A program made the position numbers and the translations under genes. A DNA stretch of 64,000 bases from the NCBI GenBank assembly GCA_963970005.1, contig CAXAMN010005402.1:257970-321969 (forward strand). Reading direction: 5' to 3'. Source of the stretch: Durusdinium trenchii (taxonomy: Eukaryota; Sar; Dinophyceae; Suessiales; Symbiodiniaceae). Below the pieces are notes generated by a model. It ran no database searches. It was not told the origin of the DNA and saw only the letters and a program-made list of their open reading frames with translations. This document shows positions 53,167 through 64,000 of the stretch, piece by piece (the first letter of the stretch is position 1; the number at the start of each line of letters is the position of its first letter).

Positions 53167-55065
53167 TGTGGCTGCATTTCAGCCAATGTACCCATTGGCT
53201 CTTCGGCATGCAACAAGGCATTGACATGTGCGTCTCATGTGGATTTTCTGCATTCTTTAGCAACATCGTTAGTCTCAAGCATGACATCTCTTGTTTCGAT
53301 GTGCAGGTGGCTCCTGAAGCACAGCTGCCCGCCTGTTATTTTGCCCCCTGAGATAGCATGTGGGACATTCACTGGGTGCCGGTGTTTGAACATTGAATCG
53401 CTCGGAAAATGCATCTCTAGCCTGAACATGTGTTGGGCATGACTGAAGCAACAGTGACAAATTTGGTTTCTGCACCTTCGAGAACAAACATCAAGTGGTG
53501 TGCCTGCGGCCTGAGCACATTCAGATGGATGAGCAATGTTCCTGCCTGCTTGTCCAAAAGGCAAGCATGCCCCTATCCTCAACAAAAGAAATGCGCAACT
53601 CTATCCCCATTGAGCAAGGCTCATTTGTGCTCTTTTCCTTGTGGCCCATCCCGTCATTCAATCTCTCCATCGGGAACGAGCGCAGCACAAATATCTGGTG
53701 TCCAGAATCTGGGTTTGACGAGGGTCATCCAAGGTCCCACTAGCAGAAATTACAAAAACAACCCTCTGTGGTTCTTAATTGTGAAGCAGGTCTTGTCAAT
53801 GTTCTAAGTGCATATGTGCACATATAATCAATACTGCAATATTGTACGGTACACAGTATACATGAGAACATAGGCGAAAGTGCCCCGACAATCTGTGACA
53901 GTCGTGTTACCAGTATTGGCCAATCTCGTTCCTCTTTGTCCCTACCAACCATGGATTCTTGGAGTCAATAGCCGGCACAGCCAAGAAGGTTAGAGCGGAT
54001 ACAGTAGAAGGAAGTTGAGGGGCTTGAGGGCACCACTCTTGCAAAATCGATGAATCATGAAGATCACTTGTTCAGGGTTCAGAGGTAGCATGTCCATGAA
54101 TCCACCAATAAGGATGCTGTATCTTTCAGCTTCTCCCTGGCTGTGCTCCCTTCTTGCGTTGGCTCTGAGCGTGCCAGCACGATAGGCAGCACCCAAGCTA
54201 TGGTAAGCATTGGCCTGAAGTCACGCTCAACACCACCAAGCGCAGAAGTCAAAGAACCAGCCTACTTTCTACATGCCCCGGCTGAAGCCAAGCTACTTAC
54301 AGTGTACGACTTTTACTGATTCGCCCTCCAAAACACAAACACCCCGGCCGCAAATCCGACAAAGCTACCATGAAAATTGTATGAACAAACAATATTCCCC
54401 GCGGAGTTTGTCTAGATAAGTTTGGGTGCACATATCTTCACGTAGCAATCTTGGCTTCCTTGTTTTTGTCCTCCGTCGCAAGTGGCTATGTTTATTCCAA
54501 GTGGCCAAAACGGGCTTCTCCTCATCTCGCCTCATCCGGTTGAAGAAAGATCTGGGCCGGTTCCATTATGCGCAGGAACATCACATGCAATATCCAGTGA
54601 AAATATCAAACATCATACAGAATATACATATAATATATATATATATATACAACATTATATAATTACTTATTACTTTAATACTCATGACATTTCATGACAA
54701 CCCACCAATATTGTGCGCCCAATGTCAGATCCAATCTCGCATGTTCTCAGTGGTTTCAGTATGCTTCAGTGTTTTGCCAACTTTGCGCACTAGAACTCAA
54801 CATGTCGGGCTGCACCATGGAACCAAAATGTCATGGAAGAGTTTGCCTTGTCGCTGCCTTATCCCAGCACCCTAAACATTGGAGGAGATAGATTTGAAAG
54901 AGAGTGTGGCTGTGTGGCTCAACTACGCCGAGTTGAAAAGAAGAGAGACAAAAGAAAAGATAAGAAAAGACATGGTGCATGGCTCCCATGTGGCTTGGAG
55001 AGCTTCGCCAGCTTGCGCCCTTGCAACCTTTTTGGAGGTGCAATGTGGGGGTCGTCTGGCAGTCT
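53167..55065. other. No recognised gene
   Basis: 5' flank of the PhoD-like gene, then short frames without motifs. TA run near 54632-54650. Confidence 0.5.
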
Positions 55066-55138
55066 ATCGATCTATCTATCGATCTATCTATCTATATCAC
55101 TCTATATCTATCTATCTATCTACCTAGCTATCTATCTA

Positions 55139-55176
<38 letters not shown>

Positions 55177-55215
55177 CATCTATCTATCTATCATCTATCT
55201 ATCCATCCATCTATC
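55066..55215. repeat. (CTAT)n / (CTGT)n tetranucleotide microsatellite
   Basis: About 150 bp of CTAT repeats with an internal CTGT block. It gives rise to artificial SIYLSIYL-type frames. Confidence 0.95.
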
Positions 55216-56569
55216 TGTATTGTATTATTATGTGTGTTCACCATGGTGCACATCTTTATCGCCAGGGCACTCTTCCATCGCATCCACCACCTGTTGAAGA
55301 CCTCAATCATGGCTTCGCATGGATGGGACAGGGTTTGCAGGCTTTATCCACATAGATTTCTTCTGGCATTGTCCAACTCGTCCTCCGCAACACCAGCATC
55401 CAGCACGGGCTCCCTGCATCCAGCCGCGTCAGCGGGGCGGCCGGCTTGGAGTTGGGCACCTCGGCATGGCCAGCGTTTTTGGGGTTGGAATTTGAGCGCC
55501 TCAGCGCTTCAGCCATTCATGTCATGAAACAGAGGAAGCCTGTAGACACAGAAATGCTAGGGCTTTCAAACTTGAAAAGGGCCAGAAAAAGGGATCTCTG
55601 GATGTGCACCCCCTCCCAAAGTTGGTTCTGGTGATCCCGTGCTAATGTTGGTGGCCAGACCTGCACATGATGAACCCTGCGTTTCCGACTGCCCAGCGCC
55701 AGCCACGTGGAGATCTGCGATTCTGAAGGCTCCTGCAGCCGGAGACCCGCCGCTGTGATGATATTCAGCGAAATGAAGAACTGCTTACAGTATGTTTTTT
55801 TGTCCTGGATGGACCTTGTTGCTTTAAGCTGCTTGGGGGTGGAGGCAACGTGTGACCGTGAATGGCCTACCCAACGCAAACAGGTGTTTGTTGCCTTTGG
55901 GCTTCCTCATCCGGGCTTCCTCATAGGCCTCGATTCTCATGTGTTCTTACAACAACTAGCACACGACTGGAAGCTTCTCTTTAACTCTTGTTGGTCTGAG
56001 TGGTGCGATGGATTGTGCGGTATCTTGCACCAGTTTCTCGGCATCAACATATTGCGTGCATTTCTGGAATGAAGTCTGGCGACATATGTACGCAAGATTA
56101 AGCAAGTATTCATATACTCTATGTTATGTGTTTGTTTGATGCATTTGATGGAAGAAATGCAAGCGGCTACACTATCATACAAATGAGTTGACCACTGAAA
56201 CCCAGTGCGATGGACCACGCATCGGATGCCGAGATCTTTTTTTGGTGAAAAGTACTCACCCGTTTGGAACTTTTCAGTTCACGTTTCCACGAGTCAGTCT
56301 GCTCCTCTCAGGTGTTGATGATCAATTATGGCAAATTGAAGAAAACTGGATGAACGATGTCGGTGGCACCGCTGCCACGCTCCTCTGAGCCCTCAAAGAA
56401 CTTCTTGATCACGACTGCTCGTTCGAAGCCTCAACATCTCACATCTCGGCAATGATTTCATGACTCGTCACAACGACCTGGGAATCTTCAGCTAGTCAAA
56501 AAGAAATATGTTATAAAATAGGTTTGTTACTTTTAGTGTTGGATGCTGATTAGTAATAGGGCCCTCGCC
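55216..56569. other. Unassigned sequence with moderately long frames
   Basis: A minus-strand frame at 55517-55879 (SLNIITAAGLRLQEPSESQ, WEGVHIQRSLFLALFKFE) and another at 55307-55516 are longer than the local background and could be exons. A plus-strand frame at 55707-56072 overlaps them. No domain, splice pattern or start can be supported. Confidence 0.3.
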
Positions 56570-57240
56570 TCTATAATGCTAAATGTTTGAAAAATAGATA
56601 TTGATACCATGTTTGTTTTAAGGGTTCTCTATTATGCAATTTTTTGGGGTAACCTAATTTGTTATATAATCTGAAAAATAAGAGTTTCAAATCCTGCGGA
56701 GGTATGAATACTACTAAGCCAATAGCTGGCTTGCTGAGAGTATTATTGGTAGTCATAGGTTTCTTTGGTTCTTCTAAACTCACAGCTTTCCAAAACCATC
56801 AATTCCAAAATCAAACCTTTATATAAAGATTGCTCCTAAACAAATTTTCAACTTAGTAGACCAGGAAGGCCCCTGATCCTCAATAATAATATTGTTTTAC
56901 GGGTTCTCAATTGTGCAAAGTTTGATCTCATAAAGATAGATCTTACAGTAATACTAAATACTACTACAGTAAGCCAATGGCTGGCTTGCTGAGAGTGTAG
57001 TCATAGGTTTCTTTGGCACTTCAAATCTCACAGCTCCCCAAAGCATTCAATTCCTTAATCAAGCCTTTAAACAAAAGTTGATCCTAAACAAATTTTCAAG
57101 GTAGTAGACCAGGAAGGCCCCCTGATCCTCAATAACAAATTGTTCTCAATTGTGCAAAGCTTGACCTCAGAAGAATATATAGATCTTAATACTACTAAGC
57201 CAATGGCTGGCTTGCTGAGAGTATATTTGCTGAAGATCTG
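56570..57240. repeat. AT-rich tandem repeat, about 225-255 bp unit
   Basis: AAGCCAATGGCTGGCTTGCT recurs at about 56716, 56971 and 57196, with matching flanks (TAGACCAGGAAGGCCCCTGA, CAAATTTTCAA, GGTTTCTTTGG). About 2.7 copies. Confidence 0.85.
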
Positions 57241-60139
57241 AGACTGCAAAGGAAAAGGATTGCTGAGAATATCCAATGACAAAGAACCCAGATTTGTTTT
57301 GGTGGTAGTTTATTATAGTTATTCCTCCATTTGTTTGAGGGGGGCCCTCTTTACTAATCAAGATCCAACAGTATCTTGCTAAGCTATGTATGCAGCTACT
57401 GCTGACAGTTGACTGCCTGGGCTCAGAACAATCGGGAACCTGAGGCCTCTTGCGTTCTTTCTCACATGTACTAAGGCTACTAAGGTGTGCCAGCGTTGTC
57501 AGCGCAAAGCGCAGGGGGACCTGGTTGGTCAACCATGTCAACCCCCCGACTAGGGGCCAAACTCCTGGCCCTTTCTGCTAGCAGAATGTGAACAGTTCAA
57601 AGTCGAGTCTCTAGGATTCTAGGGGGAAGATCGGGAAGACCCCCACCAACTCTCCGCCAGCCGCCCTGGGCCAGCCACCCCCGACCGGCCCGCTGTGACC
57701 GCTGGGCCAGCAGGCAGGTCAAGGCGAGGTCAGGGGACTGGCGCCTCAAATGAATGGCCTTGGGTTGAGCAACCCACGAAGCGGAGCAGTTTCCATTCAG
57801 CTCGGGTATGTGATCTGATCACTTGGGGAAGTAGAGCAATGCAACCAAATTTGTTGGTCACTGGTCGTGCTGGAAATTTGACAAACATGAGTGGACATGA
57901 AGAGCAATATCCTGCCATCATGCCGGCCCAGCAGAACCTTCCACAGCCTCCGATTTCATCAAAACAAGCCTGCCCGTTTATCCAACTTCATGCTCCGACA
58001 GCACATGACCTGGAGGCCATCGCTATTAGGTTTCACGCCATCGCTACTAGGGTGGAGGCCATCGCTATTAGGTTCCTTCTGCTATTAGTTGGAGGCCATT
58101 GCTATTTGGGTGCAGTTGCTCCAACTGCACATGACCTCTCAGAATTTTCACCATTGCCCCTCTTTCGCTTTAAGGCACACACCCCAAGCAGGTGTAAGGC
58201 ATTGCCCATCTCGCGAGGGATGGGACGCAGCCTTGATGGCCCCAGTCAAAAGAGTGGGAGAAACACGCCCAAACATATCCTGTGAACCGCCGACAATAGC
58301 AAACCTGCACCGCCTGATGTAACACATTGCGAATCCATTCCTTTTCATGGGCTCCAGATTCTTGGTTCCTGCACTCATCTGCCAGCTTCAAAGCCTTCTC
58401 ACCTCAGAATCACTGGTGAGCTATGGACTTAGGATCAATGACTCAAAGGTTAGAAGAGAGCTTATATAATACGTTGAACCATGTTCAACCTACCATGACC
58501 TGCTGTGGAAAAACTAAGTCACTGAAATGCAAAGCAATGGAACAAGGGGTGTCCCGTCATTGTTCTAGTACCTTAGTACCTTCATTGTTTAGTGACCCGT
58601 CTGCACTACTTGTGAACAAGAGTGAGAATCCTCGGACTTCATGCATCGCAAGTGCGGACGTCATAACGTGTCACGTGTCGATAGGACGTGAGGCGATTTG
58701 TGAGGCGATTTGACTGCCGACACAAACAGCATCAAACGGCATACAGCTACTCACTCTCAATACCAAAAATGCACCTGCCGTGCCATGGTATAGAGCTGCC
58801 ATACATGTCAAGGGTAGACATTCGCATGACGATCTGCTGTCGGTGTTGCATGTTCATTGTGCCATCCAGCGCATTAAATACATCTTCCTCGCCAATCAAT
58901 CAATCCATCAATCGATCGAACACTTTAACATAGCCAAGTGGTTCGCTCCCCCGTGCGCTTGCATGGTCCACCCCTCTCCAACAGGCATCCTGGCAAAGCT
59001 CTTGAGCCTTGACATCATCACCACGAATAAACCAGGCCTCAATGGTGGTCCACGGGGTCTAGCTGAAGCGGGCTTCCCAAGCCCTTCATATGAAGCGAGC
59101 TATGAAGTTCATAACTGACTCCCTCGGTTTTCTGAAAAATGCAGGTTATATACAGTAGCCTATTTTTTCCATCGACTGACTGCACATAGGATGAGCCCAA
59201 TTCAGCTCTTCATGCTACCCCGCCAGGCCTTTGCCGCTGCATAGGCGTCGGCCATGGCACTCTTGTTGCTGGCGTGAAACCTCAAAAAGCGTGGGCCCAT
59301 GATTGTCCATGAATATCCATGAGACCCAATAAGTTGGCCTGGCCAGACATGGCCAGACTGCCTCCAACGCGTGTGGCTTGTGATGCTTGTGTGATCCATG
59401 TCTGTTCATCCGAAAGCAGTGACAAAGGCAAGAATGCGCCTAAGTTTTGCTAGGAGGGGTCATGTTTGGATTCGCGAAGAGTCTGGCGACACATTCACCT
59501 TTGCAACTGCAGCGAGTTCGGCCGTTTCTTTGAGCAAGCGCTCCATTTTCATGACGCTGTCCTTCCCTTCCAGGTCACAGCGTCAAGCAAGGTCACCTCA
59601 GAAGGCGCACAGCGCACTGGTTCACCAATGCAGGACGGAAGCATAGATATACAAATATCCGCCGACCCCTGCCGATGGATGGGGGAGCGCGCCAGAGGAC
59701 ACTGCCCCATCCGGAGGAAACTGCAGATCTTCTCAGGCGTGAACACGTCTCTCGAGCGCCAGAGTAGTGAGCCTCTGGACTATAATGAATTGTATAGAGG
59801 CATACATACATTGAGTCATCATTCAGAGCGCCACCAAATACTTTCCCGGCATTGCAACCCTTCTATAGCAATGTTGAATTCACAGTGATAAACCATGAGT
59901 CAATAATGATCTGTCCTTTTGCCTGCCAGGATTTTGCAATATACTTGCAATATGGCCAACATCCAGGCCACAAAATTGTTTATCGTTGTTTTATGTTGCT
60001 TCCTTGTGGGCTTCCACTAGGAAAGGCCCATATTGAAAAAATGCAATTAAAGTCCAACATAAAAGCAACCAAAAAATGCACAAAAAAAGGGCTAGGTTGA
60101 TGCAATCCAAAAAAAATGCACACCAAAGTGCAAAAAATA
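57241..60139. other. No recognised gene
   Basis: Short frames only; contains the family-2 repeat at 58010-58115. Confidence 0.5.
58010..58115. repeat. 21-bp dispersed repeat array, family 2
   Basis: Four to five units of the GGAGGCCATCGCTATTAGGTT type. Read forward in one frame they give the seven-residue unit WRPSLLG. Confidence 0.85.
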
Positions 60140-60174
60140 GCTGGATTGATCCACTGCCGCAAAAAAGGAAGCGC

Positions 60175-60187
60175 GGACTCCTTCGTG

Positions 60188-60218
<31 letters not shown>

Positions 60219-60560
60219 CTCTCTTTCTTGCTTCTCTCTTTGTTTCTTGATTTTTCTTCTCTTTTCGATCTGTCCGTTGGTACAGGTCAAGTGAGACAGA
60301 GAGAAAGCGGGGGTTTGTGTCGGTGGCGGGTTTGAGGTGGGCAGGTAGGCAGCTGGGCAGGTTGCGCTGCGGGGGCGGGGACGGGGACAGGTGGGGAAGG
60401 GCTTGGCCTGGCCGGGCGGCTGCGGGGTGGGCAGGGCGGGGACAGGTGGGCGCGTGGGCGGGCGGAGCGGGGGCGGGGTTGCGGACAGGGTGGCGCGGGG
60501 ACGCGGCTGGCGAGGGGGGGCGCGTGACAGGGGTGGGACAGGCAGACCCTGGGAACCTGT
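60175..60560. repeat. CT tract followed by a strongly G-rich low-complexity stretch
   Basis: CT/TTCT run at 60180-60250, then GGGGCGGGGACGG-type sequence to about 60540. It yields Pro/Arg-rich frames on the minus strand that are not treated as genes. The G-runs could form quadruplexes. Confidence 0.8.
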
Positions 60561-60974
60561 CCAGGCAGCATCTGGGAAGGTAAAATGTGAGGACCTCGAG
60601 GATGTCTCGAATGAAATGCAAATAAAAAGCGAAAAATTTGGGATTGCTTGGGCTCTTTTCATCCCAGTGGGTTAAGATTGAACAGCCAATTCTTCTGTTG
60701 GTAAGTGGTTGTCACCTCAGAGAGCTTGCACCTGGGGTTGCATTTTTTTTGCATTTTGTTAGGCAGTGTGTGTCTTGTTTGCATTTTTCCTTTGGGTTGG
60801 TGTTGCTTTCTTTCACCAATTTTTTGAACCTAGAACAAGCCCAAAAACACATCATAATTGCTGTTTTTAGACAAGTTTGGTGTCAATTGCAAACATGAGA
60901 CAATAACAAACAGTTATTTTCTCTCAGATCCCTGTTCCTTTTCTTTTTGTTCCTTTGTGTGATAATTCTTGTTT

Positions 60975-61440
60975 AAATTGTTGCCCATCAAATGTCCCAA
61001 ACCTTTGGCTAGCCGGCCAACATCCTCAGGTTTCTTTATGCAAACCCTATCAAACAAATGTAAAATTATCTTCAAAGGGTACCCCTTTAGACTCCTACCC
61101 CTGCAATTATAAACCAACCTACAATAATCACCCCCCCCCCCCTGCAGCCCTGTTGGCTTGTTGCTTATGTTGTGCTTTCCATGTTACTTTGAATGTCTCC
61201 TATGTTTGTCCTGCCCCTGTTCCCTTTGTTTGAGAGATCTTTCTTTGTTACTCGTTGCCCATCAAATGTCCAAAAACTTTGGCTAGCCAAAAGACTTATA
61301 TAGGTTTTCTTATGCAAGCCCTATCAAATATATAAATACAAAAATATTATCTTGAAAGGGTACCCCTTTAGACTCCTACCCACTGCAAATATAAACCAGC
61401 CTACAATAATCAACCCCCCTGCAGCCCTGCTGGCTTGCTA
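60975..61440. repeat. 275-bp imperfect tandem duplication
   Basis: GTTGCCCATCAAATGTCC, AAGGGTACCCCTTTAGACTC and CCCTGCAGCCCTG occur in the same order at about 60979 and 61254, with a C homopolymer (61131-61142) in the first copy. Confidence 0.85.
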
Positions 61441-64000
61441 GTTCTCTGGTGCTGTCCCTTTTGCTTTTAAGTTTTGCTACCTTTGTCCTGCTCCTGTTCC
61501 TATTCCTCTTTTTTGTTCTTTTGACAGCACATAAAAGGAACTTGAAAGCAAATGGCCTGGATGTATACAATTGAGATTGAGATTTTTGACCTCCAAAAAT
61601 AAATAGAGATCTTCTTTTCATAGGGGGTGGCTTACTATTGTTAATCGAACATTAAAGGTCCCTTCACATTTGCTTCAAGGATGTTTCTGTATATTTTGGT
61701 TGTCATTTAGTCTATTTCTACCTACCTCAGAACCCAAGACTTTGCCCATTGAATGCGATCCATGCAACTAAGTCCTGCTTGTTGAAAGCATGGCTTGCAT
61801 GCAGCCATAGTCACCTAAGTTCTGCCCCATCCTGCGGTTGGACATTGCCACTGATCTTGTCTCAGGTTTCATCTAGACATAGTTTCCCAGTTCCTGTGCC
61901 ATTTGGTGGTTTGTTGGCTTGTCAGCAGGATACTCTTCTTGAAACTCTCTGGCTGTGGCTGATGAGATTCAAGTCCAAGAGTTTCCAGCTTGTTTCTGGT
62001 CAAAAGTCTGATTCTCTTTCCAGCAATTTCTTTATTAGTGCCTTCTACAAAAACAAAGGGCCTATATCTGCACAGTTAGGCTGTGGCTACGTGCAGTTTG
62101 GCCACGTTGTACTTGGCCAAATTGGCCTTGAATATCTCGACCGCTGCCTTGTAGACGGCCTCAGTCCATGTTCCCTTTTCCCACCGGTGCGACTTATGAA
62201 CTGCCGCGCGTCCCCCAGCGCGTCTCCCCGCACGTCCCCCCGGTGTCCAAGTTGTGTTCACAACACTGATGAATGACTGATGCATATAATATGACTTGAA
62301 TACATCCAACAATAACAAGTCCGAAGCAAGGTGTGCCACCCCAACAGAGCAGCAAACAACCCCAAATTCACCACCAGAGCAGTCTCACATCAGGGCTTCG
62401 CCAATATCCTCTTGACCCGGCCCTATCCACCAAAGTGTTTCCACACGGTTGTGCCTAACAAAGGGCCCTGCTCATGAATATCAGCGGATCACAACTGGCG
62501 GGGAAAAATAAACAAACAAAAAGGTCAGCATCAGCTACGGCAAGTTTTGGCACATGGTGCACATGAGCACCAGCTATTGGAACGAAATTTTGTCATCAGT
62601 TCCCACTCAAATGCAGTCAAGGCCTTGTGCATGAATAGACCGATGATGTGGATGTGATCAACACAATCACAAGGTTTTGACCCCAGTTGAGACGACATCC
62701 AAGTGTGCACCCAGCACTGCTGATGATAAAGCAAACCTGCTTGCATGAGAAACACGCGCGGTTGCGTAACCTTCACATGTTCAGATCAACAAACCTGTTT
62801 TCAGCCGTCTCCAATCACTTTCACCAGCTGTGTGCACATGCACACAGCACGCATGTAACTACGACTAAACGACTAAAACTGTCACTAAAACGAATATCAG
62901 TCATCCAGGCCATTGTCGCCTTCATTGTGTCTCCAAGTGACGTCATCAAAGGGATCCGTGACGTTTTCAGTGTCGTACTTTTCTTCTGCACTCCGTCCAT
63001 GGAATCCTGACTGGTCGGGACAGTCCTCTCTTCCATGAGTTGCAGGGATACCAATTCTCGTATGCGCTATGCCGTGGCTGTGCGGCGAACAACAGCGTCA
63101 AAAAGCACCAGAGCAAGACTCAACCAATCAGTGTCACAATCCAAGTGTCTTGCTTATGGCACGCATCAAACACCTCGAAACACCATGTTTCTCGCTCCTG
63201 GACGGGTGTCTTCAAAGTCGGTCGAAAAGCATTTCCCACCGAACATGGTCCGGAATAAGCCTGGGTCACACGAAAAAGGAACTCATAATGCAGGTCGATC
63301 TGGCTAACTGTGGCCAACATGAACGAGTTTTCCAATTATATACAATGTTCATGTCAACTATCGTGCCCAAATATAGCAAAGCCTACCCGTGGCTAATTAC
63401 TGACGTTCGCGGCTGTCCTATCCATGGATCAGCCTGCAGCCTGGACACCTGTATCAACGCTCCGGCTGGAAATGGACAGCTAAACAACAGCTGTGCAAGT
63501 GCCTGTTGCGTACATCCACTCGAAACCCAGGTTGGACTTTCCCGAAGCGCCGAACGCGGCACGCTCTCAACGGCGAGGAACACATGGAGAGTTCCCACTG
63601 CTCCACCACACCAATGAACACAAAGTCCTTCCAAAGGCAGAAGCGGGCGAGACGATTGCGAACGACCTGAAATTGGTAGCCAAATGCTGTAAGCATCTGG
63701 AGTTTGACTAAGTGGATGTCAATGTCTTGTGGAAACCCATGGTAGACCAGTGAATTCCTGTGCGCTAAGTGGTTCTGTTTCATGGGTCTTATGCCCTCAT
63801 GTGATCTCAAGTGTAAGATGCCAACATATGCCAACCATTCAATCAAGTGCAAAAGTTTTTCCAGAGGGTTATTTGTCGCCCCGTATTTGTTTGGAGTTTC
63901 CCTATGTTGGCGTGCAACCAAGATCTTCGGGATCCAATCCCACTCCATCCTGCTGGATGAAACTGGCGGAAGGATAAGGGGGGCATCAGCGCACACCCTC
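61441..64000. other. No recognised gene; one possible terminal exon on the minus strand
   Basis: The minus strand at 62226-62076 reads TWTEAVYKAAVEIFKANLAK and on to a TAA at 62078-62076, preceded by a plausible CAG acceptor near 62211. This is more protein-like than its surroundings but matches nothing I recognise. The rest holds only short frames. Confidence 0.25.

Noticed and set aside
53167-53280. Spliced-leader remnant ahead of the PhoD-like start (CATTGGCTGAAATG)
   Set aside because: Too many mismatches to the leader end; not better than chance.
54833-55297. 154-codon plus-strand frame
   Set aside because: Its body is the CTAT microsatellite.
59980-60662. Two minus-strand frames of over 210 codons
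   Set aside because: Pro/Arg/Ser low complexity from the G-rich and CT tracts, overlapping in different phases.

Overview
The window looks like nuclear DNA of a dinoflagellate, probably a Suessiales or Symbiodiniaceae relative. The evidence is a sparse gene content in a sea of minisatellites, retroelements built the way dinoflagellate elements are, short dispersed 21-bp repeats whose translations (ASNLLAM-like, LLLVxxAPSS-like) recur in predicted proteins of that group, and a 12-base match to the 3' half of the dinoflagellate spliced leader in both LTRs of a retrotransposon. No bacterial operons, tRNAs, rRNAs or CRISPR arrays were seen. Species cannot be fixed from the sequence alone.

Layout. 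1-0.5 kb: end of a broken coiled-coil/Cys-rich protein. 0.5-18.3 kb: almost entirely repeats, namely a dispersed CTAACATGGACC family, a 53-bp array, a 1.4-kb degenerate array with a 0.7-kb higher-order duplication, a 14-bp minisatellite, a 42-bp minisatellite, a CACTCT/CACTCA tract and a 2.6-kb 49-bp satellite with recurring separators. 18.3-29.4 kb: no recognised gene, with scattered 21-bp repeats and foldbacks. 29370-36359 (minus strand): a structurally complete Ty1/copia element with 113-bp LTRs, 5-bp target-site duplications, primer-binding site and polypurine tract, encoding Gag, protease, integrase, a methyltransferase-like module, reverse transcriptase and RNase H, but broken by stops and frameshifts. 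39.97-47.46 kb (plus strand): a LINE with a zinc-ribbon/coiled-coil ORF1 and an ORF2 that carries a ubiquitin-specific-protease-like domain ahead of its APE endonuclease and reverse transcriptase. Near-identical 369-bp repeats lie on both sides of it. 49.97-53.17 kb (minus strand): the only convincing host gene, a two-exon PhoD-like protein with a myristoylation-type N-terminus, lost metal ligands and an 81-bp tandem repeat inserted in the coding sequence. 53.2-64 kb: mostly unassigned, with microsatellites and two local tandem duplications.

The strongest leads are the spliced-leader remnant inside the copia LTRs, the similar tandem remnants at the LINE 5' end, the deubiquitinase-like domain of the LINE, and the methyltransferase-like module between integrase and reverse transcriptase. 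The first two suggest that retroelement RNAs here are trans-spliced and that their 5' ends are rebuilt through the leader at each copying cycle; this is inference and needs RNA data.
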